Shown one piece after another: positions 40,757 to 50,692 of a stretch of 64,000 nucleotides of DNA. Origin of the DNA: Bradyrhizobium daqingense (GTDB lineage Bacteria > Pseudomonadota > Alphaproteobacteria > Rhizobiales > Xanthobacteraceae); contig NZ_CP088014.1 of the NCBI RefSeq assembly GCF_021044685.1, positions 248,001 to 312,000 on the forward strand, written 5' to 3'. Positions within the stretch are counted from its first letter, which is position 1, and each line of letters opens with the position of its first letter. The notes beneath the pieces are model-generated. The model was not told where the DNA came from. It did no database searches and was given only the letters and a program-made list of their open reading frames with translations. The translations under genes and the position numbers were made by a program.

Positions 40757-41154
40757 TTCGCGCGGTCGACGAGCCGGCCGGGCGCCGCCTTGTGATGGAA
40801 CTGCAGCGCGATCAGCAGGGACTTCATCGCGCGCAGCGGCAATAGCGTGGTGGCGAGGATCAGCGGCAGCCAGAGCACCGCATGCAGCCAGAACGGCGGC
40901 TGATACTTGACCTCGACGACGAGCGCGCAGCCGACGACGATGGCACCGGCCAGCATGATGATGAAGATCGCCGGGCCGTCGCCGGTATCGATGAACGCGT
41001 AGTCGAGATCGCAGCGGTCGCAGCGCGGCGCGAGCGTCAGGAAGCCCGCATAGAGCTTGCCCTCGCCGCAGCGCGGGCATTTGCAGGCGAGCCCGCGCAG
41101 CGCGCTTTGCAGGACCGTGGCCTCGGACTCGGACGGGGCAGCTGTGTCGTTCAT
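40753..41154 (-). CDS. DUF983 zinc-ribbon membrane protein
   Basis: 133 residues. An N-terminal zinc ribbon (CKCPRCGEGKLYAG and CDRCDLDY) is followed by two transmembrane helices (AIFIIMLAGAIVVGCALVVE and LHAVLWLPLILATTLLPLRA). DUF983 proteins regularly sit between coxC and SURF1 in alphaproteobacteria and are presumed to assist oxidase biogenesis. The ATG at 41154 is preferred to a GTG six codons earlier. It overlaps the SURF1 start. Confidence 0.9.
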   Translation of the reverse strand: MNDTAAPSESEATVLQSALRGLACKCPRCGEGKLYAGFLTLAPRCDRCDLDYAFIDTGDGPAIFIIMLAGAIVVGCALVVEVKYQPPFWLHAVLWLPLILATTLLPLRAMKSLLIALQFHHKAAPGRLVDRAK

Positions 41155-41206
41155 GATGGCAAACTCTATCACAGTTTCCGCCGAAGCTTCCGGCAGCCGA
41201 AAAGCG

Positions 41207-41231
41207 AAAGGGCGGCCTGGGGCCGCCCTTT
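41207..41231 (-). terminator. Strong hairpin between coxC and the DUF983 gene
   Basis: AAAGGGCGGCC pairs perfectly with GGCCGCCCTTT around TGG. On the minus strand the sequence after the stem is CGCTTTTCGG, a weak T tract displaced by two bases. It could terminate part of the cox transcript or protect its 3' end, reducing DUF983 and SURF1 expression relative to the structural subunits. Confidence 0.6.
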
Positions 41232-41253
41232 CTGATCATCTGTCTTGCGGAGC

Positions 41254-42150
41254 TCAGTGCGCGCCGTGGGCCATGGTCTCGGCGCCGTGTCCCCAGACGT
41301 AGATGCAGAGGAACAGGAACAGCCAGACCACGTCGACGAAGTGCCAGTACCAGGCGGCGAACTCGAAACCGAGATGTTGCTTCGGCGTGAAGTGCCCGGC
41401 ATAGACGCGGAACAGGCAGACCAGCAGGAAGATGGTGCCGACCAGCACGTGGAAGCCATGGAAGCCGGTCGCCATGAAGAAGGTCGCACCATAGACGTTG
41501 CCGCCGAAGGAGAACGCGGCGTGGCTGTACTCATAGGCCTGCACGCAGGTGAACAGCGCGCCCAGCACGACGGTCAGGATCAAGCCGTATTTCAGGCCCT
41601 GCCGATCGTTCTCGAGCAGCGCATGGTGCGCCCAGGTCACCGTGGTGCCGGAGGTGAGCAGGATCAGCGTGTTCAGGAGCGGCAGGTGCCAGGGATCGAA
41701 GGTCTCGATGCCCTTCGGCGGCCAGGTGCCGGGGACGGAGCAGGCGCCGGGCTGGGTGCCGAGGCCGCAACCGAACACCGCATCGCGCGTGGCGTGAACC
41801 GCGTCGGCCGGGAACAACGCGGCATTGAAATAGGCCCAGAACCAGGCCACGAAGAACATCACCTCGGAGGCGATGAACAGGATCATGCCGTAGCGGTGAT
41901 GCAGCTGAACGACGCGGGTGTGGTCGCCCTTGTACTGGGCTTCCTTGATCACGTCGGCCCACCAGCTCGCCATGGTGTAGAGCACACCGACGGTGCCGAC
42001 GCCGAACACGATCGGTGCGGCCGAGAACATGTGGTGCATCCAGGCGACCGCGCCAACCGCCATGATGAAGGCCGACAGCGAGCCGACGGCAGGCCACGGC
42101 GAGGGATCGACCAGATGGTAGTCGTGATGCTTGGTGTGCGCCGTTGCCAT
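41254..42150 (-). CDS. coxC: Cytochrome c oxidase subunit III (aa3 type)
   Basis: 298 residues from the ATG at 42150 (GGAGAG upstream). It has the N-terminal [20 protein letters not shown] segment, seven hydrophobic helices and family motifs such as [18 protein letters not shown] and [20 protein letters not shown]. It is an inner-membrane structural subunit that stabilises subunit I and contributes to proton uptake. The large extra segment between helices ([19 protein letters not shown]) with cysteines is typical of rhizobial CoxC. Confidence 0.95.
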   Translation of the reverse strand: MATAHTKHHDYHLVDPSPWPAVGSLSAFIMAVGAVAWMHHMFSAAPIVFGVGTVGVLYTMASWWADVIKEAQYKGDHTRVVQLHHRYGMILFIASEVMFFVAWFWAYFNAALFPADAVHATRDAVFGCGLGTQPGACSVPGTWPPKGIETFDPWHLPLLNTLILLTSGTTVTWAHHALLENDRQGLKYGLILTVVLGALFTCVQAYEYSHAAFSFGGNVYGATFFMATGFHGFHVLVGTIFLLVCLFRVYAGHFTPKQHLGFEFAAWYWHFVDVVWLFLFLCIYVWGHGAETMAHGAH

Positions 42151-42228
42151 TGCGGTCTCTCTCCTCAATCCGGTGCCTGTCAGGCACTTATCCCCTCGTG
42201 TCCAACCGACCGGGCGCGAGCCCGGCGG

Positions 42229-42882
42229 TCAGAGATTTCCCTTGCGCTTGTCGCCCTCGCCCGACGCCAGCGGCTTCACCACCGGATCCTTCACCGGATA
42301 GAAGGTGTAGGAGAGCGTGATGGTGTTCAGGGTGTCGTTCTCGTGATCGTCGGCGATCGATGGATCGACGTAGAACACGACCGGCATCTCCCGCTTCTCG
42401 CCCGGCGCCATGGTCTGCTCGGTGAAGCAGAAGCAGTTGATCTTCTGGAAGTAGGCCCCGACCGTCAGCGGCGCGACGTTGTAGGCGGCCTGCCCCGCGG
42501 TGGTGCGCGCGGCCTGGTTGGTCACGGTGTAGTAGACGGTCGTGACCTGCCCGATATTGACCTCGATTTCGGTCTGCTCCGGCTCGAACTTCCAGGGCAG
42601 ACCCGGCGCGATGTTGGAATCGAACCGGACCAGTATCTTGCGCGCGATCGGGCCGGTGGCCGGCGCGGAGGTCGCGACCTGGGTGGTGCCGTTGAAGCCG
42701 GTGGCGCGGCAGAACCAATTGTAGAACGGCACCGCCGCGTAGGAGGCGCCGACCATCAGCGCCACCACGCCGCCGCAGATGGAAGCGACCACCACATCGC
42801 GGCCGAGGCCACGGCCCTTGGCCGGCTTACGATGTGCCGGCTTGGCGCTGACGTCCCGCGATATGGTCGGTTCGTGATCCAT
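42229..42882 (-). CDS. ctaG: Cytochrome c oxidase assembly protein CtaG (Cox11)
   Basis: 217 residues. One N-terminal transmembrane helix ([20 protein letters not shown]) anchors a periplasmic copper-binding domain with the paired-cysteine motif [10 protein letters not shown] and the Cys of [11 protein letters not shown]. It delivers copper to the CuB site of subunit I. It lies five bases after the small CoxF-like gene. All copper ligands are present. Confidence 0.95.
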   Translation of the reverse strand: MDHEPTISRDVSAKPAHRKPAKGRGLGRDVVVASICGGVVALMVGASYAAVPFYNWFCRATGFNGTTQVATSAPATGPIARKILVRFDSNIAPGLPWKFEPEQTEIEVNIGQVTTVYYTVTNQAARTTAGQAAYNVAPLTVGAYFQKINCFCFTEQTMAPGEKREMPVVFYVDPSIADDHENDTLNTITLSYTFYPVKDPVVKPLASGEGDKRKGNL

Positions 42883-42887
42883 GTTTC

Positions 42888-43052
42888 CTACATCGGCCGC
42901 ACTAGCACCGCGGGTCCCTTGACCATGGTGACGGCGAAGAACAGCACCACGAGCACGCCGAGCGCCAGCGCGATGGCAATGGAGCGCTGACGACGGCTCT
43001 TCCGTTGCGCCTCGGTGAGGACGATTCCATCTGGCTCGGGTTTGTCGGCCAT
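42888..43052 (-). CDS. Small CoxF-like membrane protein
   Basis: 54 residues: a short charged N-terminus ([19 protein letters not shown]) and one transmembrane helix ([20 protein letters not shown]). Such single-helix proteins lie between ctaB and ctaG in many alphaproteobacterial cox operons (CoxF-like) and are thought to aid oxidase assembly. It starts seven bases after ctaB and ends five bases before ctaG, so it is clearly translated as part of the operon. Confidence 0.85.
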   Translation of the reverse strand: MADKPEPDGIVLTEAQRKSRRQRSIAIALALGVLVVLFFAVTMVKGPAVLVRPM

Positions 43053-43059
43053 TCCTGCC

Positions 43060-44004
43060 TCATGCGCCCCATGCCACCGGAGCAAGCGCCCGGAACACGA
43101 CCTCGGCCAGCAGGGTCGCGAACAGCGCGAACAGGTACAGGATCGAGAAGGCAAACAGCTTGCGGGTCGCACGCAGCGACTGGCTGCGCTCGCGGCGCAT
43201 GTAGACGTTGATCGCGAGCACCAGCATGCCGGCACCGAGGATCAGCGAGACGATGCCGTAGACGGCATCGAAATAGCCGAGCGCCCAGGGCGCGGCGGCG
43301 ACCGCGATCAGCACGATGGTGTAGAGCAGGATCTGGAGGCGCGTCGCATCGGGGCCGGCGACGTTCGGCAGCATCGGAATGCCGGCGCGCGCATAGTCGT
43401 CGGAGCGGAACAGCGCCAGCGCCCAGAAATGCGGCGGCGTCCAGAAGAAGATGATGGCGAACAGCAGCAATGGCTCGACGTCGACCGTGCCGGTCACCGC
43501 GGCCCAGGCCACCACCGGCGGCAGCGCGCCGGCGGCGCCGCCGATCACGATGTTCTGCGCGGTCCAGCGCTTCAGCCACATCGTGTAGATCACGACGTAG
43601 AAGAAGATGGTGAAGGCGAGCAGGCCGCCTGCGATCCAGTTGACGAGGATGCCGAGGGTCATCACCGAGAAGAAGGCGAGCGTCAGGCCGAACGCCATGG
43701 CTTCGGGCCGGGTGATGCGGCCGCGCGGGATCGGCCGGTTCGCGGTGCGCGACATCTTGGCGTCGATGTCGCCTTCGAGCGCCATGTTGAGCGCGCCCGA
43801 GGCGCCGGCACCGACCGCGATGCAGAGCAGCGAGGTGATCGCCAGCACCCAGTGGAAATGTCCGGGCGCCATCGCCATCCCGACCAGCGCGGTGAAGATC
43901 ACCAGCGACATCACCCGCGGCTTGAGCAGCGCGATGTAATCGCCGACCTCCGCTTCGGAGACTCGGGGATTGATGTCGATGGCGTGGTGGTCGAGGACGG
44001 ACAC
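43060..44004 (-). CDS. ctaB: Protohaem IX farnesyltransferase (haem O synthase)
   Basis: 314 residues of the UbiA prenyltransferase fold with about nine transmembrane helices. The substrate-binding loops are visible as [20 protein letters not shown] followed by PRGRI, and later [13 protein letters not shown]. It adds a farnesyl group to haem b, the first step toward haem a for the oxidase. It starts with GTG at 44004 without a strong ribosome binding site. It lies between coxA and the CoxF-like gene. Confidence 0.95.
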   Translation of the reverse strand: MSVLDHHAIDINPRVSEAEVGDYIALLKPRVMSLVIFTALVGMAMAPGHFHWVLAITSLLCIAVGAGASGALNMALEGDIDAKMSRTANRPIPRGRITRPEAMAFGLTLAFFSVMTLGILVNWIAGGLLAFTIFFYVVIYTMWLKRWTAQNIVIGGAAGALPPVVAWAAVTGTVDVEPLLLFAIIFFWTPPHFWALALFRSDDYARAGIPMLPNVAGPDATRLQILLYTIVLIAVAAAPWALGYFDAVYGIVSLILGAGMLVLAINVYMRRERSQSLRATRKLFAFSILYLFALFATLLAEVVFRALAPVAWGA

Positions 44005-44064
44005 TTAATTCAACTCGCTTCGTGATAGAGCCGCGGCGCCCGTCAAGGCGCCGCGGAGGATGGC

Positions 44065-45741
<1,677 letters not shown>

Positions 45742-45768
45742 TCAGTCCCCAGAGCCTCCGCCCGGCGC

Positions 45769-46608
45769 TTACTGCGTCGGGCCGGCCGCGGAGGCGTAGG
45801 TACTGGTGCCGCCGCTCGCATACTTCTTCTTCGCCGCCTCGACCCAGGAGGCGAACTCCTGGTCGTCGACCACGCGGATCGCGATCGGCATGAAGGCGTG
45901 ATCCTTGCCGCACAATTCCGAGCACTGGCCGTAATACATGCCGGTCTTGGTGGCCTTGAACCAGGTCTCGTTCAGCCGGCCCGGAATGGCGTCGATCTTG
46001 ACGCCGAAAGCCGGCAGCGCAAAGGCGTGGATGACGTCTGCGCCGGTAACCTGGACACGAACCACCTTGTTCACCGGCACGACCATCTCATTGTCGACTC
46101 CGAGCAGCCGGGGCTGCTTGTCCTGGGCCATCAGCGAGTCGAATTCGAACTTGCCGTTATCCGGATAGGCATAGGACCAGTACCACTGCTTGCCGGTCGC
46201 CTTGATGGTCAGGTCCGCCTTGGGAATGTCGAGCTCGAGGAACAGGAGGCGGAACGACGGCACCGCGATACCGACCAGGATCAACACCGGAACCAGGGTC
46301 CACACCACCTCGATCAACGTGTGGTGCGTGGTCCGCGACGGCACCGGATTGGCCTTCGCATTGAACTTGACGACCACGATCACGAGCAGCGCGAGAACGA
46401 ACAGCGTGATCAAAGTGATCAGCACGAACAGGAAGTTGTGGAACCAGACGATGTTGTCCATCACCGGGGAGCCGGACTCCTGAAGCGTCCATTCCCATGG
46501 CTTCGGTTGCCCGAGCTCGGCATAAGCCGCGCCGCCCGTCGCCAGCGTCAGACCCGCCACGGCCAATCCCAGCAACTGCCGCCCCATCCGGCCCATCGAC
46601 ATCCTCAT
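45769..46608 (-). CDS. coxB: Cytochrome c oxidase subunit II
   Basis: 279 residues. A signal peptide (QLLGLAVAGLTLATGGAAYA) is followed by two transmembrane helices (about residues 52-80 and 100-122) and the periplasmic cupredoxin domain. The CuA ligands are all present in GQCSELCGKDHAFMP plus an upstream His (DVIHAFALP). It accepts electrons from cytochrome c. It is the first gene of the leftward cox operon. The start could be 46608 or the ATG two codons further in. Confidence 0.96.
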   Translation of the reverse strand: MRMSMGRMGRQLLGLAVAGLTLATGGAAYAELGQPKPWEWTLQESGSPVMDNIVWFHNFLFVLITLITLFVLALLVIVVVKFNAKANPVPSRTTHHTLIEVVWTLVPVLILVGIAVPSFRLLFLELDIPKADLTIKATGKQWYWSYAYPDNGKFEFDSLMAQDKQPRLLGVDNEMVVPVNKVVRVQVTGADVIHAFALPAFGVKIDAIPGRLNETWFKATKTGMYYGQCSELCGKDHAFMPIAIRVVDDQEFASWVEAAKKKYASGGTSTYASAAGPTQ

Positions 46609-47057
46609 GCCGTTCGCGCTCCCCTTACGAAATCACCCCGAATGCATTCCCCTGAGTTGCGGGAAACGCTTATTCGATCCGCCCGTCTGCCAAACCGCCG
46701 CTCAAGAATACCTCTAAGAGGAACTGGGGCCAGATCGCTAGAACGCCGAAATCAAGCCTCTCAAACCATAATTCTTGATCTATCGCAATGCAGTCTTGGG
46801 CCTCATCTGCCACGCGTCACCCGCAAGATATTTCCTAGTAACATCAGACAAAAATACCGTTTCCCGGCATGCTGCGGCTTGACAGCGAAATTGCCCGCGG
46901 TAGGCACTGGCAGACAGCCGCGCAGAAAGCTGATTCGTGCGGGCGATGGCGGTGCGCGGCGGCGCGGAATTTGCTTGGGAATTGCCTTCAAGACGCCGTC
47001 ATTCCCGTATCAGTCCGCCGGGCGCGAGCGACCCAGGCGAGCAGAGGGACCGACCCG
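46609..47057. other. Divergent promoter region between coxB and the IalB-like gene
   Basis: 449 bases. The coxB-proximal half is relatively AT-rich and contains the FixK-like box at 46775-46788. On the + strand TTGACA (46879-46884) and TAGGCA (46901-46906), 16 bases apart, are a possible promoter for the IalB-like gene. A frame open through the second half of the region lacks coding character before the ATG at 47058. Confidence 0.5.
46775..46788. promoter_or_regulatory. FixK/FNR-like site upstream of coxB
   Basis: TTGATCTATCGCAA fits the relaxed FixK2 pattern TTG(A/C)-N6-(T/G)CAA. Its centre is about 173 bases before the coxB start and could act as an activator or repressor site depending on the unmapped transcription start. 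Confidence 0.4.
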
Positions 47058-47591
47058 ATGGGGCTTTCGAGATGCACGGCACGGCGGGCTGGCCGCCCCA
47101 CGACGCTGGCCGCCCTGCTGGCGGCGATCGCCGTCCCGGCGCTGCCCGGCCTTGCCCATGCGCAGGGCGCGGTGCGCTCCGTCCACGGCGACTGGCAGAT
47201 CCGCTGTGACACCCCGCCGGGCGCCCAGAGCGAGCAATGCGCCCTGATCCAGAGCGTGGTGGCGGAGGACCGCTCCAATGCCGGCCTGACCGTCATCGTG
47301 CTGAAGACCGCCGACCAGAAGAGCCGCCTGATGCGCGTGGTCGCGCCGCTCGGCGTGCTCCTGCCCTCCGGCCTCGGTCTCAAGCTCGACAACCAGGACG
47401 TCGGCCGCGCCGGCTTCGTGCGCTGCCTGCCCAATGGCTGCGTCGCCGAAGTCGTGATGGACGACAAGCTGCTCGGCCAGCTCCGCAGCGCCAAGACGGC
47501 GACCTTCATCATCTTCGAGACGCCGGAAGAAGGCATCGGCTTCCCGCTCAGCCTGAACGGGCTCGGCGAGGGCTATGACAAGCTGCCGTAG
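47058..47591 (+). CDS. Invasion-associated locus B (IalB)-like exported protein
   Basis: 177 residues from the ATG at 47058 (GAGGGA upstream). A signal peptide (TTLAALLAAIAVPALPGLAHAQ) is followed by the IalB domain. Its motifs are VHGDWQIRCDTPPGAQSEQC, IVLKTADQKSRLMRVVAPLG and RCLPNGCVAEVVMDDKLLGQ, with the conserved cysteines. Named from Bartonella, the family is widespread in free-living Rhizobiales, where its periplasmic role is unknown; no link to invasion should be assumed. Confidence 0.9.
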   Translation: MGLSRCTARRAGRPTTLAALLAAIAVPALPGLAHAQGAVRSVHGDWQIRCDTPPGAQSEQCALIQSVVAEDRSNAGLTVIVLKTADQKSRLMRVVAPLGVLLPSGLGLKLDNQDVGRAGFVRCLPNGCVAEVVMDDKLLGQLRSAKTATFIIFETPEEGIGFPLSLNGLGEGYDKLP

Positions 47592-47708
47592 GACGGCCCG
47601 ACAGCCGACGCACGATCCTATTGTTTCCGTAATGTGAGGCTTGGCACCCTCGCGGAACCGGTGCGAAACCATTATCTTGCCCCACAGCCCCCGATAATGG
47701 ACGGACGC

Positions 47709-49136
47709 ATGACGAACCCTGCCACGACCTCCCTGCTCGACCGCGCCAATCTCGACCGCGACCAGGTTCGCAACGAGGTCGCGCGCGGCCTCGCCGGTGC
47801 CGACGACGGCGAATTATTCCTGGAGTACAGCCAGACCGAAGCGCTGATGTTCGACAATGGGCGGCTGAAGCAGGCGACCTACGACACCTCGCAGGGCTTT
47901 GGGCTTCGCGCCGTCAAGGACGACGCAGTCGGCTATGCGCATTCCTCCGACGTGTCGCTGCCGGCGCTGATTCGCGCCGCTGACGCCGTCGCGGCCGTGC
48001 GCGGCGGCTATTCCGGCAGCTTCGCCGCGCCGCCGGCGCATACCAACGTCCGCCTCTATGGCGACGACAATCCGCTCGATGCGCCGGGCTTCGAGACCAA
48101 GGTCAAGCTGCTCGCCGAGATCGACGCATATTTGCGCGACAAGGATCCGCGCGTGCGGCAGGTCAGCGTCAGCCTGGGCGCGACCTGGCAGGTGGTCGAG
48201 ATCCTGCGGCCGGACGGCGAGAGCTATCGCGACATCCGCCCGCTCGTGCGCGTCAACATCTCCGTCGTCGCCGGCCAGGGCGACCGCCAGGAGAGCGGCA
48301 GCAAGGGCTATGGCGGACGCGCCGGCTATGCCGAATTCATCGAGAGCAAGAACTGGCGCGACGCCGCCGACGGCGCGCTACGCGAGGCGCTGGTCAATCT
48401 GGAATCGATTCCGGCTCCGGCCGGCGAGATGGACGTGGTGCTCGGCGCCGGCTGGCCCGGCGTGATGCTGCATGAAGCGGTTGGCCACGGCCTCGAAGGC
48501 GATTTCAATCGCAAGAAGACCTCTGCCTTCGCCGGCCTGATGGGCCAGCAGGTCGCGGCCAAGGGCGTCACCGTCGTCGACGACGGCACCATCGCCTCGC
48601 GCCGCGGCTCGCTGTCGATCGACGACGAGGGTACCCCGACCAACCGGACCGTGCTGATCGAGGACGGCATCCTGGTCGGCTACATGCAGGACCGCCAGAA
48701 CGCGCGCCTGATGAACATGAAGCCGACCGGCAACGGCCGTCGCCAGGGCTACGCCCACGTGCCGATGCCGCGCATGACCAACACCTACATGCTCGCGGGC
48801 GACCGCGATCCCGCCGAGATTCTCGCCTCGGTGAAGAACGGCGTGTTCGCCGCGAATTTCGGCGGCGGCCAGGTCGACATCACCTCGGGCAAATACGTGT
48901 TCCAGTGCACTGAGGCCTACAAGATCGAGAACGGCAAGATCGGCGCGCCTCTCAAGGGCGCCATGCTGATCGGCAACGGGCCGACCGACCTGCACCGCAT
49001 CCGCATGATCGGCAACGACCTCGCGCTCGACACCGGCATCGGCACCTGCGGCAAGAACGGCCAGGGCGTGCCTGTCGGCGTCGGCCAGCCGTCGCTTCTG
49101 ATGGAGCGCATCACGGTGGGGGGGACGGGCGCATGA
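47709..49136 (+). CDS. tldD: TldD-family metalloprotease
   Basis: 475 residues. The metal motif HEAVGHGLEGD is at residues 255-265 (HExxxH), and the C-terminal half has SIDDEGTPTNRTVLIEDGIL, MTNTYMLAGD and the CTEAYKIENGKIGAP segment of TldD. With TldE/PmbA it forms a heterodimeric peptidase acting on unfolded or small peptides. The start MTNPATTSLLDRANL is chosen; an ATG four codons upstream is possible. Its stop overlaps a duplicated copy of the signal peptidase start region. Confidence 0.94.
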   Translation: MTNPATTSLLDRANLDRDQVRNEVARGLAGADDGELFLEYSQTEALMFDNGRLKQATYDTSQGFGLRAVKDDAVGYAHSSDVSLPALIRAADAVAAVRGGYSGSFAAPPAHTNVRLYGDDNPLDAPGFETKVKLLAEIDAYLRDKDPRVRQVSVSLGATWQVVEILRPDGESYRDIRPLVRVNISVVAGQGDRQESGSKGYGGRAGYAEFIESKNWRDAADGALREALVNLESIPAPAGEMDVVLGAGWPGVMLHEAVGHGLEGDFNRKKTSAFAGLMGQQVAAKGVTVVDDGTIASRRGSLSIDDEGTPTNRTVLIEDGILVGYMQDRQNARLMNMKPTGNGRRQGYAHVPMPRMTNTYMLAGDRDPAEILASVKNGVFAANFGGGQVDITSGKYVFQCTEAYKIENGKIGAPLKGAMLIGNGPTDLHRIRMIGNDLALDTGIGTCGKNGQGVPVGVGQPSLLMERITVGGTGA

Positions 49137-49164
49137 GCGTGGAAGAAGCATGAGCGTGGAAGAA
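49131..49164 (+). repeat. 17-base tandem duplication at the lepB start, creating an upstream minigene
   Basis: GCATGAGCGTGGAAGAA occurs twice in tandem (49131-49147 and 49148-49164). The first ATG (49133) overlaps the tldD stop as ATGA and encodes six codons (MSVEEA) ending at TGA 49151-49153. That TGA in turn overlaps the real lepB ATG at 49150. So a stop/start overlap is kept at both steps. Confidence 0.85.
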
Positions 49165-49929
49165 AAGGTCACTGTCACCCCCAAACGAAAGAGCAGCGGC
49201 TGGGGCGGTCAGTTGGTGCAGCTCGCCGGCATCGTCGCCGCCGTGTTCATCGCCAAGGGCGCACTCGCCGAGCCGTTCTACGTGCCGTCGGGCTCGATGG
49301 AGCCGACGCTGCTGATCGGCGATGCGCTGCTCGCCTCGAAATTCCCCTATGGCTACGGCACCTCGTCGCTGCCGATCCAGATCAACCTGCCTGAGACCGG
49401 CCGCGTGTTCGCGGAGACGCCAAAGCTCGGCGACGTCGTCGTCTTCCGTTGGCCCGGCGATCGCTCGCAAGCCTGGGTCAAGCGCGTCGTCGGCCTGCCC
49501 GGCGACCGCATCCAGATGCGGCAGGGCCAGCTCTTCATCAACGACCGTCCCGCCGAGCTGAAGCCGGATGGCGTTGGCGCTGCCGAAGACGACAATGGCG
49601 GCACCGAACCGGCCTATCGCTATGTCGAGACGCTGCCGAACGGCGTCTCGCACCTGATTTTCAAGATGCGCGACAACGGGCCGCTCGACAACACGCCGGA
49701 AATGACGGTGCCATCAGGCCACCTCTTCGTGCTCGGCGACAACAGGGACAATTCCGCCGACAGCCGCGTGCCGCTGCGCTCCGGCGGCGTCGGCCTGCTG
49801 CCGATCGACAATCTGGTCGGCCGTGCGGATGCCGTGCTCGGCTCCTGGGATCTCGGCATGCGCAGTCAGCCGGTATGGACCTGGCTCTCCGGCTTCAGGC
49901 TCGCGCGGTTCTTCACCGCCGTGCATTGA
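49150..49929 (+). CDS. lepB: Signal peptidase I
   Basis: 259 residues. One N-terminal transmembrane segment (QLAGIVAAVFIAKGALAEPF) anchors the periplasmic catalytic domain. The Ser/Lys dyad is Ser49 (VPSGSMEPTLL) and Lys111 (AWVKRVVGLPGD), and the later GDNRDNSADSR box is intact. It cleaves signal peptides from exported proteins. The start is the second of two tandem copies of the beginning of the gene; the first copy is out of frame. It is probably co-translated with tldD. The usual partners (rnc, era) are not here, so this is likely a second lepB. Confidence 0.94.
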   Translation: MSVEEKVTVTPKRKSSGWGGQLVQLAGIVAAVFIAKGALAEPFYVPSGSMEPTLLIGDALLASKFPYGYGTSSLPIQINLPETGRVFAETPKLGDVVVFRWPGDRSQAWVKRVVGLPGDRIQMRQGQLFINDRPAELKPDGVGAAEDDNGGTEPAYRYVETLPNGVSHLIFKMRDNGPLDNTPEMTVPSGHLFVLGDNRDNSADSRVPLRSGGVGLLPIDNLVGRADAVLGSWDLGMRSQPVWTWLSGFRLARFFTAVH

Positions 49930-49952
49930 ATGAAGCGTCGACCGTGTCCTGG

Positions 49953-50006
49953 CGTAGTGTGATGGTGGGCACGGCGCGCGAAGAGCGCGCCTTTGCCTAC
50001 CCTACG
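49953..50006. repeat. Short palindromic repeat (ATGGTGGGCACGGCG family), copy 1
   Basis: The element begins CGTAG and ends CTACG and has the core ATGGTGGGCACGGCGCGC and GCGCGCCTTTGCCTACC, which fold together. A related copy is at 50630-50669. It ends eight bases before the ATG of the next gene, so it forms that gene's leader. Confidence 0.75.
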
Positions 50007-50013
50007 ATTTCCG

Positions 50014-50580
50014 ATGACACGCGACGAATTCCTCGCTCTCGCCCTGCAAAGTCCCGTCAACGCCGCGATCATCGATGAGCTGCGCCGGCTGGCGCTGCCG
50101 GATGCGTGGCTGGTCGCAGGTTGCCTGGTGCAGTCGGTGTGGAACGCGCTCACGGGACGCCCGATCGATTACGGCATTGCCGATTACGACGTGTTCTATT
50201 TCGATGCCGACACGTCGTGGGAGGCGGAGGACGCGGTAATCCGCACCCTGCATGCGCGGCTCGGCCATCTCGGCGCCAAGGTCGAGATCCGCAACCAGGC
50301 TCGCGTGCATCTGTGGTACCCCGACAAGCACGGCCTTCCCTATCCGCCGTTGACGCGCTCGACCGATGGCATCGACCGCTTCCTCACGGAGAATACGCAG
50401 CTGGGCATCCGACCTGCCGACGGTGATTTCGAGGTCTATGCGCCGCACCGATTCGACGACGTCGCGAGGCTGATCGTGCGCCCCAATCGGGCGCTGAACT
50501 TTTCCGCCGCGAATTACGCGGCGAAGACTGCGCGATGGAAGGCGCTGTGGCCGGAGATCACGGTGATTGCGGCGGAGTGA
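50014..50580 (+). CDS. Nucleotidyltransferase-like protein (DUF925 type)
   Basis: 188 residues from the ATG at 50014. The segment WLVAGCLVQSVWNALTGRP followed by IADYDVFYFDADTSWEAED is characteristic of this minimal nucleotidyltransferase family, with the acidic Asp residues that would bind metal. HLWYPDKHGLPYPPLTRSTD and the C-terminal ARWKALWPEI also match. The substrate is unknown. No clear ribosome binding site precedes the ATG because a dispersed repeat fills the leader; an in-frame TTG at 49993 lies inside that repeat. Confidence 0.85.
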   Translation: MTRDEFLALALQSPVNAAIIDELRRLALPDAWLVAGCLVQSVWNALTGRPIDYGIADYDVFYFDADTSWEAEDAVIRTLHARLGHLGAKVEIRNQARVHLWYPDKHGLPYPPLTRSTDGIDRFLTENTQLGIRPADGDFEVYAPHRFDDVARLIVRPNRALNFSAANYAAKTARWKALWPEITVIAAE

Positions 50581-50589
50581 GAGGCCGTA

Positions 50590-50669
50590 TGGTGGGCATG
50601 CCCACCACTTCTCGTGGCGACTGCGGAGGGATGGTGGGCACGGCGCTTTGCGCCTTTGCCCACCCCACG
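50590..50669. repeat. Palindrome plus second copy of the ATGGTGGGCACGGCG repeat
   Basis: A perfect 18-base palindrome TGGTGGGCATGCCCACCA at 50590-50607 is followed at 50630-50669 by ATGGTGGGCACGGCGCTTTG and CGCCTTTGCCCACCCCACG, a close relative of the repeat at 49953-50006. The two repeats flank the nucleotidyltransferase-like gene. Confidence 0.75.
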
Positions 50670-50692
50670 GCACCTGCGTCCGGGGCACAGAC

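Noticed and set aside
39992..41239. A single 415-residue protein covering the DUF983 and SURF1 genes
   Set aside because: The first part is in a different frame from the DUF983 protein and is meaningless; the two real genes overlap by ATGA.
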